A DNA stretch of 64,000 nucleotides from Dictyobacter formicarum (GCF_016587435.1 NZ_BNJJ01000032.1:23741-87740), one strand, 5' to 3'. Shown: positions 18,783 to 28,386, numbered from the stretch's first letter. Notes: generated by a model not told the origin, from the letters alone. Translations and numbers: made by a program.

Positions 18783-19967
18783 TCACGGCTGCAGTTTCCA
18801 CGCTGTCCCATTCCAGATCCATGTCTGGGGTACAGGTGTGGCCCCCGTTTTGCTATTGCCCTGTGCGGCATAGACTATCACGCTCTGTGCCGCGTCATCA
18901 TACGTGGAGGCACTAAGGTAAGGAGCAGTGGGGGCACCATGAGTAGCAACGCTAACCCATGTATTTCCATTCCAGGTCCAGGTCGCATCTGAGTTTGTAG
19001 CGCCGAACAACAGCGTTTGTCGGATGACGCTATCGTAGATCAAGCGTACATTCTGGTCTTGAAAGGGAACACCCGTACCCTGGCGCTGCTGCCAGGTTGT
19101 ACCATCCCATGTCCAGGTTTCAGAAGCAACAGAAGAAACACCTGATCCATCACCAGTTCCCCCATACAGTATGATCTGCTGATGCGCCGCGTCATACGTC
19201 ATCGCAGCCCCTGAGCGGGGAGAGGGAGATGTCGCTGGATATTGCTGATGCCAGTTCATACCATCCCACGTCCAGGTAGTATTTACCATCGTAACAGTTC
19301 TCATAGAGGGTACTCCACCACCGAAGAGGACGATCTCGTGCCGTGCCTCGTCATAGGCCATACTAGCCCCAATCACTGCGGGCATCGTCGCTGGATACAG
19401 TTGCTGCCAGGTCGTGCCATCCCACGACCACATTTCATTAGCTACCTTCCCTGCACTCTGAACCTGATATAGGAAGAGGATAACACGTTGGCTAGCGGCG
19501 TCATAGACCATCGTTCCCTGAAGCGCTGGTGGTGATGACTCGGGATGCAGTTGTTTCCAGCCATGACCATTCCAGGCCCACGTCTCATTGGTCTGTTGCG
19601 CATCCGCGGCTTCGGTAGTGGTGCCACCAAACAGGAGAACCACGTGATGGAGAGGATCATAGGCCATGGTACTATCTCTGCGTGGAGGAGTCACCTGAGG
19701 AACAGGCGCCGCATTGATGACAGTAGATGTAGGGGCATCAGTCTGCTTGGTAGGGGTGAGATGAGGGGAAGAGGCGTTCTGAGTGGATAGCTTCCCGGCA
19801 TACAGTTGGAAGGCAACCCAACTAAGTACAATGATCAACACTACGAGAAGGGCAAGACTCGTTATGAACAAGGTCCGACCTCTTCTCCGATTGGATTGAT
19901 TGCTCCTGGGTGGGCGTGTATGCGGCAAGCGACCAGTGTCAGTCGAGAAAAATGGCTTTTCTTTCAT
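18783..19967 (-). CDS. Membrane-anchored kelch-like beta-propeller protein
   Basis: 394 residues from ATG 19967, chosen because GGGAGAA precedes it by 7 bases, whereas the upstream in-frame ATG has no ribosome binding site. A basic N-terminus (RSNQSNRRRGR) is followed by one membrane helix at about residues 32-56 and then a Thr/Pro/Ser-rich linker, so most of the protein is outside the membrane. The rest is six kelch-type repeats with motifs MAYDPLHHVVLLFGGT and WTWDGTTWQQ. It is probably a surface-exposed binding protein; the ligand is unknown. Confidence 0.85.
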   Translation of the reverse strand: MKEKPFFSTDTGRLPHTRPPRSNQSNRRRGRTLFITSLALLVVLIIVLSWVAFQLYAGKLSTQNASSPHLTPTKQTDAPTSTVINAAPVPQVTPPRRDSTMAYDPLHHVVLLFGGTTTEAADAQQTNETWAWNGHGWKQLHPESSPPALQGTMVYDAASQRVILFLYQVQSAGKVANEMWSWDGTTWQQLYPATMPAVIGASMAYDEARHEIVLFGGGVPSMRTVTMVNTTWTWDGMNWHQQYPATSPSPRSGAAMTYDAAHQQIILYGGTGDGSGVSSVASETWTWDGTTWQQRQGTGVPFQDQNVRLIYDSVIRQTLLFGATNSDATWTWNGNTWVSVATHGAPTAPYLSASTYDDAAQSVIVYAAQGNSKTGATPVPQTWIWNGTAWKLQP

Positions 19968-20058
19968 GTATGTTTCTCCCATCGGTTCGTGATTTACCTG
20001 GTATAGTAGTCTACTTAAGTAATGTTCTATGTTAATGCTCTGTTTCCCATTGGAGCCA

Positions 20059-20307
20059 TCATGCCTCTATGAGAGACATATGGATAGAATATACTTGCTT
20101 TGGCCATGAACCTTGAGCTTTATTCAAGCATTTGAGGAACACAACGCTACTACTACGTCGCGAGTTGCGCTGAGGGCAAAAAGCTGTAACTTGTTCAGTT
20201 TCAATCAACCATAAGGCCTCATCCTGGAAAAGGAGGATGAGCACTCTTTGGTGGAAGCCGGAAAAAAGCTTCTTCACCTCAAATCGCAAGGCAGGTTCCA
20301 GATCCAA
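20059..20307 (-). pseudogene. Possible coding relic, unidentified
   Basis: An 82-codon frame, open about 15 codons further upstream without a proper start. The sequence (for example LRFEVKKLFSGFHQRVLILL) looks protein-like, but I recognise no family and no ribosome binding site is present. It may be the C-terminal end of a lost gene or chance. Confidence 0.25.
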
Positions 20308-20483
20308 CGCAATCGCCCTACTGCCCGGAAGATTCGAATACTATGAAAGCACAACAGTAGATTATTTTCTGCTATTGCGTTACTATTTATCTATATAGAG
20401 TTATTTTCACGTTTTTAGAATCGGGAGGCTATTTACTGCTCTGAAGAGGCCCTGCTATATACATCGACGAAGGGAAGAAACTG

Positions 20484-20954
20484 ATGGGAGAAAGACAAGA
20501 CGAAGTGCTTTTAGGCAAGGGGGTAAAGCGCTGGCCAGTTGAACGAGCTGAAGCGCTCCTTGCCAGCCCGCTTCCATGGGGGCCGCCCACTTATGCTCTG
20601 GGCATCGGTTATGTTGATGATCCAAAGCTTGGGGACCAAGCTCAGGATTTTATGGGGCTGGCAATGTGCGTAGATGGTGCATATAACCGCCATGGCAACA
20701 TGGGCCAGGCCTGGAAATGGGCCAATCCCATCTTGCGTCAAGTCGAGACAAGAACTTCCTATGAGGGACTCTCAACACAGGACCTGTTAGATGTCGTCTT
20801 TCTTTCCTGCCGCGGGGAACGCTTCAGTGATGGCCTTATCCGCCAGCGTGAATCGCTGCTGCGCGCAATTATCCAGGAGGTTGTACGACGCATCTGCTCT
20901 GATGCCCCTCCAGTGTTTATCGTGCAGAAATCAGATACAACAGAAAATCGCTAA
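20484..20954 (+). CDS. Hypothetical protein
   Basis: 156 residues. The frame opens at ATG 20484 with GAAGGGAAG about 8 bases upstream. It starts LLGKGVKRWPVERAEALL and ends CRGERFSDGLIRQRESLLRA followed by a hydrophobic strand. The C-terminal third (SYEGLSTQDLLDVVFLSCRG) resembles small uncharacterised proteins found next to phage or mobile genes in Chloroflexota. No catalytic motif is seen and no function is assigned. It is convergent with the Fic gene. Confidence 0.6.
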   Translation: MGERQDEVLLGKGVKRWPVERAEALLASPLPWGPPTYALGIGYVDDPKLGDQAQDFMGLAMCVDGAYNRHGNMGQAWKWANPILRQVETRTSYEGLSTQDLLDVVFLSCRGERFSDGLIRQRESLLRAIIQEVVRRICSDAPPVFIVQKSDTTENR

Positions 20955-21028
20955 GGATCGCGTGGGACCCAGGGATAAAAGGTTGTGCGCAGTGGACCAC
21001 ATCGGCTGATCGCTTTCAATCTGCTTCG

Positions 21029-22027
21029 TCATGCTTCCTCCTCATCCTGAGCACGCCCGTGCTGTCGGCGGTACTCCTGGGCGCGGCGCTGGTATGCGGC
21101 CACGGCAGCGCGAGCTGCGTACCAGTTGCGCCCCTGCTTGCGTGCCTCTAAGCGACCATAACGGGCAGCCCAACTCAAAGCCTCTGGGTCGTACCCAAAC
21201 TCCCGCGCTAACTCTGGAAGAGGCAAGGTGTCCTCCTCCTCGGTTGCAGGGATGGTCGCGCATGCCTCTACATAAAGGTCAAGGCTCCCCTCAACAGCCT
21301 GGCCTATCACATTCACCAGCGGGCCATAGTTGCCAGTGTTGCCAGTATCAAGCGCATGAATATAGCGTATACGCCAATCTTTCAACACAAGGGCGGGTGG
21401 GTAGCCCTCACGCATCAGCATGAGATTGAGCAGGAGACGGCCGACCCTGCCGTTTCCATCGGGAAATGGGTGCACCGCTTCAAAGCCGTGATGGGCGATG
21501 GCAGCACGTGTGACAGGGTCGTACTGCTGGCCTTGCTTCCCGTTGACCCACTGCTCCCACTCGCGCATCCGTCGGGGAACATCGCGGGCTGGCGGTGGTG
21601 TCATGTTGCTTCCTCGTATATAGACCGGAACCGTACGCCATGTCCCTGTTTGAGTTTCGTCGAGAATGCCACGCATTACCTGCTGGTGCAAGATTAAGAT
21701 GGTTTCCTGCGTGATCGGCTCCTGGCTGCCAGTAACCAGAGACACGACATACTCATAGGCGCTGGCGTGGTTCTCCGTCTCTTTATACTCTCTGAGCGAA
21801 TGACCACCAACGGTCATTCCGTACTCAATCACCATTGCTGTCTCGTTCAGGGTCAGAGTGTTTCCTTCAATCGCTGTACTATGGTGGGTCAACATGATCT
21901 TCAAATCTTCATTGAGTCTGGCAACGGTCCCGGCTGGTAGCGGCCGGTATCCATCGACGATGGCCTTTTTCTGTTGGAGACGCGTCGCCAACCTCGCGTC
22001 CATGATCGGCTTCTGCTGCCTACTCAC
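21029..22027 (-). CDS. Fic/DOC-family protein (AMP-transferase type, class II)
   Basis: 332 residues from a GTG at 22027 with AGAGGA 9 bases upstream. The catalytic Fic motif HPFPDGNGRVGR is at residues 186-197 and complete, so nucleotidyl transfer (usually AMP) to a hydroxyl side chain is expected. The inhibitory helix motif STAIEGN (50-56) lies before the core, which makes it a class II self-inhibited Fic. A winged-helix-like C-terminus (LPELAREFGYDPEALSWAAR) may read DNA or partners. The upstream region carries repeated inverted sequences that look like an autoregulatory operator. Confidence 0.93.
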   Translation of the reverse strand: MSRQQKPIMDARLATRLQQKKAIVDGYRPLPAGTVARLNEDLKIMLTHHSTAIEGNTLTLNETAMVIEYGMTVGGHSLREYKETENHASAYEYVVSLVTGSQEPITQETILILHQQVMRGILDETQTGTWRTVPVYIRGSNMTPPPARDVPRRMREWEQWVNGKQGQQYDPVTRAAIAHHGFEAVHPFPDGNGRVGRLLLNLMLMREGYPPALVLKDWRIRYIHALDTGNTGNYGPLVNVIGQAVEGSLDLYVEACATIPATEEEDTLPLPELAREFGYDPEALSWAARYGRLEARKQGRNWYAARAAVAAYQRRAQEYRRQHGRAQDEEEA

Positions 22028-22058
22028 CTGGTATCATCCTCTTTCCATCAGATATATA

Positions 22059-22161
22059 TGCAACGGATGGTGAAAAATAGCTCACTCCGTTGTATATTTT
22101 GTGTTTATTATACAATACTTTTATACAACGGATAACTGAAAATATCACGCTCCGTTGTATA
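22059..22161. promoter_or_regulatory. Repeated operator-like inverted repeats upstream of fic
   Basis: Two inverted repeats built from the same half-site, (TATA)CAACGGA ... TCCGTTG(TATA). The first is at 22059-22067 with 22086-22094, the second at 22122-22132 with 22151-22161. The sequence between them adds TTGTATA ... TATACAA. The four half-sites in alternating orientation over 100 bp fit cooperative binding of a dimeric regulator. The Fic protein's own C-terminal winged-helix-like region is a candidate binder; that is inferred. Confidence 0.55.
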
Positions 22162-22339
22162 GTGCCAGAGGAGAACGTCGGGGACGAGCTGGCGCGTGTG
22201 GATGGCGGATTGCAGGCGGATGATGAGCGTGTCCTACTAAATACTTCTCCTTGACGGTATTATTACTTATACTCTACAATACGAATCGAGCAAGCATCCC
22301 ATCGCGGCCAGATTATTGCTCAGTCGGGAGTGTGAGAAA

Positions 22340-22602
22340 GTGCCAGATCGTTCAGGACAACAATTCGGGGATTATCAACTCAAGAAGAGGATCGCCAAAG
22401 GCGGTTTTAGCGAAGTCTACCTGGCCGAGCACGTTGGACGGGAGACCCAAGTGGCGCTCAAGTTGCTGCGAGCCAGCCTGACGCAGGAACGGTTTACACT
22501 GCCTTCCAGCGCGAGGCGCGCGTTCTCAGTCAGTGAGACCACCCCAATATCATGCATCTCTTCGATTACGGAGTCGAACAGATAACGCCTGATGACGAAT
22601 GA
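22340..22602 (+). pseudogene. Ser/Thr protein kinase, N-terminal fragment
   Basis: Starts at a GTG and reads as a Hanks-type kinase N-lobe: GDYQLKKRIAKGGFSEVYLA (glycine loop) and VALKLLRASLTQE (ATP-contacting Lys). It then shifts frame near 22497, continues FQREARVLSQ, meets a TGA, and continues DHPNIMHLFDYGVE before stopping. Catalytic loop, activation segment and C-lobe are absent. It is therefore a dead remnant. The intact-looking pentapeptide gene begins 14 bp later. Confidence 0.75.
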
Positions 22603-22615
22603 AGGAGCAACGTCT

Positions 22616-23955
22616 ATGGCCAATCAGGAACATCTTACGGTACTACACCAAGGGGTGGAAGCATGGAATAGCTGGAAACGTAAACATCCTCAGATCAAGC
22701 CCGACTTCGATCATGCTCAACTTGAAAACATATATCTCAGCAATATTGACCTTAGAGGCGCTTCGTTTCGAGGAGCGCATCTTTCGCACATGAGCCTGGT
22801 TCGTGCTCATCTGACGAAGGCCGATTTTTCGGGCGCAACCCTGCATGAAGTCGAATTCATCGAAGCCCATCTGAACGGGGCGGATTTCCACCACAGCGAC
22901 CTCTCAAAAGTTGACCTGCGCCATACCGAGCTCGTGTACGCGAACCTGGCACAAGCTAATCTCTACTTCGCCAGCCTGGCTGGCGCCAATCTCAAGGGCT
23001 CAGATTTCACGCAGGCCAACATGGAAAAAGCGGACTGCGATGACGCAAATCTGCGGGACGCCAGATTGGATGGAGCCAGGCTCGTCAAAGCCAGCCTGTT
23101 AAGAGCCGTGCTGGAGCGAGCGTCGCTCAGAGAGGCCGATCTTACAGGGGCACACCTCAGAGAGGCTACCCTGAATGAGGCGGTGTTGACCGGTGCGAAT
23201 TTCTCGCGGGCGCTTTTACAGGGGACCAACCTGGGCAATGTCGACCTGAGCCAGGTCAAGGGTCTGGAAAGCGTCTGGCATGGCGGGCGCTCCTATGTTG
23301 ATATGCAGACCCTGCTGCGCTCTCAGGGCGCTATCCCCGACATCTTTCTTAAAGGGGTAGGCATCTCTGAAAAGGGATCGAGTATGCACAGGCTCTCAAA
23401 GGGACTCCTTTCCCCGCCGCGACCTGCATTCTCATCTATGAAAGTCACGATCAGAAGTTCGCCAGCCAATTACATGCTGACTTGCAACATGCAGGTGTCC
23501 GCTGCTGGTTAGCTTGTGTTGATTATGAGGAGGATGAAGGTATGATGTATCATGGAGCGACAACGAATCACAATCCCTGGCTAGACGCTCTGGATCCTCA
23601 TGACAAACTCTTGCTCGTACTGCCAGAACTCACTCCAGAGAAATGGGATCATATGGGCCAGGACTTGCTCCTCAGGCTGCAAGTAGCGAAGCGTCTAAAC
23701 CTTCAGAACCTTATCATACTGTGCCTCGATCAGTCTCAGGGAGCGCAGATGCCAGATTGGAAACAGTGCCTTGATCAATCATCCTGGGAGGAAATGGATG
23801 CCCCAGAATGGCTCAAACATGTGCTCAAACAACGACTGGGCAGCACACTCGTGGTCCTAGAAGAGCGACCTCCACTGGATTTTGCCGGATGGAAAGACCC
23901 AAACGTCTATCAAACAGCATTCAACCGCTTACTCGATGCACTCAAAGTCAGATAG
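22616..23955 (+). pseudogene. Pentapeptide-repeat - TIR domain protein, frameshifted
   Basis: ATG 22616 follows GAAGGAG. The first part (about 225 residues) has an N-terminal helical cap (NSWKRKHPQIKPDFDHAQLE) and about 25 pentapeptide repeats of the A(D/N)LxxA type, a right-handed beta-helix. After SEKG the coding signal moves to the -1 frame and continues EYAQALKGTPFP, CILIYESHDQKFASQLHADL, GVRCWLACVDYEEDE and DPNVYQTAFNRLLDALKVR, which is a TIR-type domain with the usual AFNRLLDALK end. One A missing from the run at 23370-23373 explains the shift. The joined protein would be about 447 residues. TIR domains with an intact Glu hydrolyse NAD; here the region after strand B is diverged and the catalytic Glu is not obvious. 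Confidence 0.75.
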
Positions 23956-24024
23956 GATGTTGAATAAGTTTGCTAGAAGTGCGTCAAGCTCTGGTCGCTG
24001 TGGTGCTCTTTTTCAGGAGGAAAT

Positions 24025-24657
24025 ATGGCTGCACTCACATTCTTTTTGGCGACATCACCGTCGAAGAACAAGCTCACAGAAAAAGAGATAGAAGCACTCA
24101 TTCTCGCTTTATTGCGGGAACAGCATATCCGCTTGCCGGCGGCCATCTTTGTCGGGAGCGCACAAAATGAAGTGCGGGGAGAGGCATATGATAGAGCCGC
24201 GCATGGAGGCATGCTCATACAAGCTTCTCAGCATGTCATTCCGAATGCGCCAGAGACAATGCTTCGGCTTGCCAGGAATGTTATAGATGGAAAAGAGAAG
24301 CATGCTGAAACGCTCTGGTATTGTGGAGACGATGTGTCTGCCTTTCTACAAGCTTTGCACCGTCTTCCGTGGCGCGAAAAAGATGTCTGTTTCTGTTTTC
24401 CATTCCTGAGCGATGCTCTTTCTCATGACTGCGGGTGGGACTGCGGAGCAGTGCTCTACGCACTGACCCAACCATATGTCATCGACTTTATGGATGTGCT
24501 CGATACAACAGCGCACCCCTTGATTAACTACCCTGCCTCTTATTTTTTCACGCTCTCGTCTTTTTGCGCGGGAGGATTTTCCAATGAAGAACATAATCCA
24601 CTCGAACCTCTCCTGCAACGTTATTGGAGCTTTAATCTCGACCTGAAGCAAACCTAA
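24025..24657 (+). CDS. Uncharacterised protein, 210 aa
   Basis: ATG 24025 has a strong AGGAGG 7 bases upstream. The N-terminus FFLATSPSKNKLTEKEIEAL is shared with a fragment at 7343. The rest is rich in aromatic residues and Cys/Trp/Asp strings (LPWREKDVCFCFPFLSD, CGWDCGAVLYAL), and it ends in a short acidic tail. No known domain is recognised. It follows the pentapeptide-TIR gene by 69 bp on the same strand and may be its partner; nothing in the sequence proves that. Confidence 0.6.
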   Translation: MAALTFFLATSPSKNKLTEKEIEALILALLREQHIRLPAAIFVGSAQNEVRGEAYDRAAHGGMLIQASQHVIPNAPETMLRLARNVIDGKEKHAETLWYCGDDVSAFLQALHRLPWREKDVCFCFPFLSDALSHDCGWDCGAVLYALTQPYVIDFMDVLDTTAHPLINYPASYFFTLSSFCAGGFSNEEHNPLEPLLQRYWSFNLDLKQT

Positions 24658-24819
24658 TCTCTCACTGATCGGTGAATCACGCACAATAAGCATTGGTTGC
24701 AAAGGAGTAGAGCGATACATACGTTGCCATCGTTATAGAGTGCCGGAAATCCTCCATACCACTCTTAATGAACCAGCCACACGCATTTACCATGTCACCT
24801 TGTTTCACACGCGCCTTCA

Positions 24820-25692
24820 TCAAGCGTTATCTTCAGAATCTTGCCTGTTCTCTAGCAGTTCACGCAAACTGAGCATTCCATCATGAAAGAGCAACGCTTC
24901 TTGATCGAGAAGCGCATCTTCAAACAGCGTATCAGTCACCCACGTATGGTAAAACGTTGCGCCTCGTAGATCCGCTCCCCTCAGATCAGCATGCCGCAAA
25001 TCTACGCCAGTCAAACCCACATTTTGCAGATCTGCCCCCCGAAGATTGGCGCCTTGCAAATCTGTCGTTACAAATGCATCACCGAAGATCGCTCCACGTA
25101 ACTTCATCCCAGTGAGATCATTGCCGCTCAATGTTTCCAACAGATTTGCTCCACGAAGATCCGCATAGCGAAAATCGATTCCTGTAAGATTGGCTCCGCG
25201 AACATCAGCACGGACAAACATGCTGCGACTGGCTTCAACCTCTCTCAAATTGGCATGGCTTAAATCAGCATAACTAAACGATGCTTTTCTCAATGTGGCA
25301 TAAGCTAAATTCGCACCAGTACAGCGCGTATCACTAGCAATAGTACTGATAAAGAGCGCTTTTTGAGCATTCACATGAGAAAGATTCGCCCCTTCACACC
25401 CAATAAAACAAAAATCAGCATCACAAAGATCAGCCTCTTCGAAAGAGGCTCCACTCATGTCACAATGGCGAAATACAGCATATGGGAACAGACATCCTCG
25501 AAAATCATGCCCGCACAAATTGATATTTTTCCATTGCGTCCAGCTAAAATTGACATGATGGACGTCAGCGGGAATGAAATCATCGTCAAATTCCATGGCG
25601 CTCAGGTCTGGTACTACATCTGGATGTGATCGACGCCAATCGACCCACTTCTTTAAGTGGAAAAAGTGAGAGACATGCTCTTTGTTCGCCAC
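24820..25692 (-). CDS. Pentapeptide-repeat protein
   Basis: 290 residues from a GTG (25692) with AAGGAGGAG upstream. The N-terminal cap (KKWVDWRRSHPDVVPDLSAM) is homologous to that of the pentapeptide-TIR protein at 22616, so the two are paralogues. About 35 repeats of the A(D/N)LRxA form follow, in runs such as GADLQNVGLTGVDLRHADLR. There is no TIR or other effector domain: it ends with LLENRQDSEDNA. Pentapeptide proteins form rod-like beta-helices that mimic DNA or serve as scaffolds. It faces the 24025 gene tail to tail. Confidence 0.88.
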   Translation of the reverse strand: MANKEHVSHFFHLKKWVDWRRSHPDVVPDLSAMEFDDDFIPADVHHVNFSWTQWKNINLCGHDFRGCLFPYAVFRHCDMSGASFEEADLCDADFCFIGCEGANLSHVNAQKALFISTIASDTRCTGANLAYATLRKASFSYADLSHANLREVEASRSMFVRADVRGANLTGIDFRYADLRGANLLETLSGNDLTGMKLRGAIFGDAFVTTDLQGANLRGADLQNVGLTGVDLRHADLRGADLRGATFYHTWVTDTLFEDALLDQEALLFHDGMLSLRELLENRQDSEDNA

Positions 25693-25783
25693 AGTTTCTC
25701 CTCCTTGTGCTGTTCAGCCTGTGAATAAAAATCCAATAGTGCGTAAGATCCTCAAAAATGGGAGTAAATTATTGACGGGAAAC

Positions 25784-26851
25784 TTATTCACATATATAAC
25801 CTGGATACTGGACCAACGCCTCTTCTGTGGCCAACCAGAGCGTCCGGCCGTCGTGATCGAAGGCCAACGCCTGAACAGGTTCATCGAGTGCTAAGGGCAA
25901 GCGCTGGAGCAAGGCACCGTCCTCAACGCGATAGACGAAGAGTTCGTTGCTCTGCATAGGAACTATCAGGCTACGACCATCAGGAGCGAAGGCACCTCTT
26001 CCCCAGTGCTCCTCTTCGCTGCGTGTACACCATCGGCGCCTGCCAGATGGTACATCATAGGCCACCAGTTCCATACCGCACTGACTGTAGGAATGCCTGA
26101 GGCTGAATACCACCGTGCGGCTATCTGGGCTAAATACCGTGAGGCACTCCGTATCCGCGAGATCCCGATATGTCCAGGCGATCTGCGTTCGGTCCAGATC
26201 CTCATGCACCAGGGTCAACGCCACGTTTCCGCTCACCACATCCTGCGGTACAAGCGTGCGAGAAGGCCACTCCTCGCGGGCCGGTCGTGCGACAAATCGT
26301 TCCACAGGATCGAGTCGCCAGAGTTTCAAACACCCTCCACCATCAGAAAAAGATAATCCGGCGACAAATGTAGACGTGGGATCAAACGCAAGCCCACTGG
26401 TCGCATAGCCGCCAGCGAAGTGGCGACTAATCACCTCGCCCGTGTGCCAGTCGAGGAGAGAAATATAATCATCATTGTCTATGACCAGCCAACTGCTATC
26501 GAGAGAGCAATCCATGCTCATAATCGGGCATGCCGTATTTGGAATGGTGGCAGTTCGGGCTGGCAAAAGATCGTCCCAACGACGCCATTCGATCACACCG
26601 GGGTTCTGAGGATAAGAATCTGACGGCCAGGGCTGTTGCAGCGCAAACAATTCTCCATCTGGAGTACACGTAATCCCGCCATAGGTGTGTAGACGGCCAC
26701 CTTGATCATAGCGATGTGCAAAGAAAATTGCCGGAGCTGTAGAAACCTGAGCCAGCATGGCTGCAGGATTGGTGGTAAGCGACCAGCGCGTGAGCATCGT
26801 TCCGCCGGCCGTGATAGCCTCGCGCCGCGTGGGATGAAGATACAAAAGCAT
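25784..26851 (-). CDS. WD40-like beta-propeller protein
   Basis: 355 residues from ATG 26851; a GTG ten codons earlier (26881, with GAGG upstream) is an alternative. Repeated blade signatures are seen: YGGITCTPDGELFAL, MDCSLDSSWLVIDNDDYISL, LAFDPTSTFVAGLSF, VFSPDSRTVVFSLRH, AFAPDGRSLIVPMQ and ALAFDHDGRTLWLATE. There is no signal peptide and no fused domain. It probably folds into a single seven-bladed propeller acting as a protein-binding platform. It diverges from the gene at 27067. Confidence 0.8.
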   Translation of the reverse strand: MLLYLHPTRREAITAGGTMLTRWSLTTNPAAMLAQVSTAPAIFFAHRYDQGGRLHTYGGITCTPDGELFALQQPWPSDSYPQNPGVIEWRRWDDLLPARTATIPNTACPIMSMDCSLDSSWLVIDNDDYISLLDWHTGEVISRHFAGGYATSGLAFDPTSTFVAGLSFSDGGGCLKLWRLDPVERFVARPAREEWPSRTLVPQDVVSGNVALTLVHEDLDRTQIAWTYRDLADTECLTVFSPDSRTVVFSLRHSYSQCGMELVAYDVPSGRRRWCTRSEEEHWGRGAFAPDGRSLIVPMQSNELFVYRVEDGALLQRLPLALDEPVQALAFDHDGRTLWLATEEALVQYPGYICE

Positions 26852-27066
26852 AGGGTATTCTCTTTTCTGGTAGAAGATCACGTAACCTCAAGAATACTGG
26901 CCATATCCCCGCCAAAGCAGCACCACATCAGACACATAGTGATTGATCCATCTGCACGATAAGCATGCATCAGATCGTCAATGCTTGAGATACAATATAT
27001 GATACGTGTATTGTAAAGATCTTATTCTTTTTCGTTACCTTCTTTTTTACTGGATCAAGGAAACCT

Positions 27067-27810
27067 ATGCTACACTTTTATGAACGTTACCAACAGGGTC
27101 ATCATCAAGAGGTCTATGATGCCTTGCTCGCCATGCACGATCGCGTTCACGAACCATCTCTCAATGAAGATGCATCGGCCGTCATGCGCCCAATGATGCA
27201 GCGGGTACGCGTCAATATCGAGACGATTCTTCAGCGCCTTCCCGATATTGGATATGTGCATCATAAAGGGTTAAGTAGGACGTTTACTACGCAACAAGAA
27301 CAGGAGGCATACGAAAAGGAAATGCCTCTATTCCAACTCCCGGCACAGAATGTGCAAGAGCAAATCGCGTTGTTGGATCACCTCGCTGGATCGCTGCCCC
27401 TCTCGCTGCGCTTCTTTTATCAAGAAGTCGGATCCATTCACCTGGTCGGCGCATTTTCCTCAATGGACCCCAAAGATGGATATTTGTTAGATCCGCTTTG
27501 TGTCTTTTCTCTGGATATTGCGCTCATACAAGTCACGATGTCCGGTGAAAGCTGGAAGGAAGACTCTCGCTTGCTTCTCTCCGGTGATTGTTTTTTCAAA
27601 TATGGCTACAGTGGCGGGGGAACCTATGATGTGCTCCTTCCATGCCAGGCAATCGATACGCTTTTTGTTGGAGAACCACACCAGCTTACGTTCGTCAATT
27701 ATTTACGGTTATGCATTCTGCAATGGGGCGGCTTCCCGGGATTAGAACAGCATCCATTTGTATCACAAGAACAACAACGCTATCTGACACAGGATTTACT
27801 TCCTTTTTAG
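27067..27810 (+). CDS. Hypothetical protein, SUKH (SMI1/KNR4)-like
   Basis: 247 residues; ATG 27067 preceded by CAAGGAAACCT. The middle part LPLSLRFFYQEVGSIHLVGA resembles the signature of the SUKH/SMI1-KNR4 fold (L-P-x-x-L-x-x-F-Y-x-x-x-G). The following DPLCVFSLDIALIQV and a C-terminal LRLCILQWGGFPGL fit the family's alternating strands and helices. SUKH proteins are common immunity proteins against nuclease toxins, but no toxin gene is adjacent, so a housekeeping or signalling role is equally possible. The assignment is tentative. Confidence 0.5.
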   Translation: MLHFYERYQQGHHQEVYDALLAMHDRVHEPSLNEDASAVMRPMMQRVRVNIETILQRLPDIGYVHHKGLSRTFTTQQEQEAYEKEMPLFQLPAQNVQEQIALLDHLAGSLPLSLRFFYQEVGSIHLVGAFSSMDPKDGYLLDPLCVFSLDIALIQVTMSGESWKEDSRLLLSGDCFFKYGYSGGGTYDVLLPCQAIDTLFVGEPHQLTFVNYLRLCILQWGGFPGLEQHPFVSQEQQRYLTQDLLPF

Positions 27811-27870
27811 GCGGAGATGTAGAGCATTCACAGCACAACACCGTTGCATGCCCTCCATCATAAAAAGGAT

Positions 27871-28386
27871 TTATTGTTCTGCAACGATATGTCCATTGCA
27901 TAGCGCGAGCTTAAATGATCGCCATCCCCCCGGTGGATCCCACTCGCCTTCTCCATATATGATGTTGTCTGCGACACGAATGATTACTACTCCATCAATC
28001 CCCAGATGTTCTGCGATCCATTGCAATTGGGCCTGCGCATCAAAGCACAGCAGATCCGAGGCCGATGCGACAAGAAGCGTCTCTTGAAGCGGATAGAGAT
28101 GCCCAAAGTATCCGCTCAAGGGATGAGAATGGTGCTGTCGTGTCTCAAGAGAGACAAAATGAACCATCTCCGCAAAACCGATGACCAACCAGTTGTGCCA
28201 AATCTGTACATCAGCGAATCCTCCCGTTTCTCCATACACATCGATCCTCATCACAGGATCTCCGTTTTTCTCCACCAGGCAATAGTGTGATGGGGTTCCA
28301 AGCCCACGTGGGACATCCCCGAGATGCATCGCATCTAGCCTCAAGGCTGCATCTTCAATAGTTTGCACAAAGCGGCAGGTATACAT
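27871..28386 (-). CDS. Hypothetical protein
   Basis: 171 residues, mostly predicted beta strand, with GFADVQIWHNWLVIGFAEMV and LQETLLVASASDLLCFDAQ alternating like partial beta-propeller blades. It has no Cys/His cluster, signal peptide or catalytic motif. The upstream ribosome binding site is weak. It overlaps nothing and runs in the same direction as the DUF4291 gene 54 bp upstream, so the two may be cotranscribed. Confidence 0.6.
   Translation of the reverse strand: MYTCRFVQTIEDAALRLDAMHLGDVPRGLGTPSHYCLVEKNGDPVMRIDVYGETGGFADVQIWHNWLVIGFAEMVHFVSLETRQHHSHPLSGYFGHLYPLQETLLVASASDLLCFDAQAQLQWIAEHLGIDGVVIIRVADNIIYGEGEWDPPGGWRSFKLALCNGHIVAEQ

Noticed and set aside
23365..23380. Programmed -1 frameshift in the pentapeptide-TIR gene
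   Set aside because: Slipping by -1 would put the P-site tRNA for GAA on TGA; there is no proper slippery heptamer and no obvious stimulatory structure. Simple base loss is likelier.
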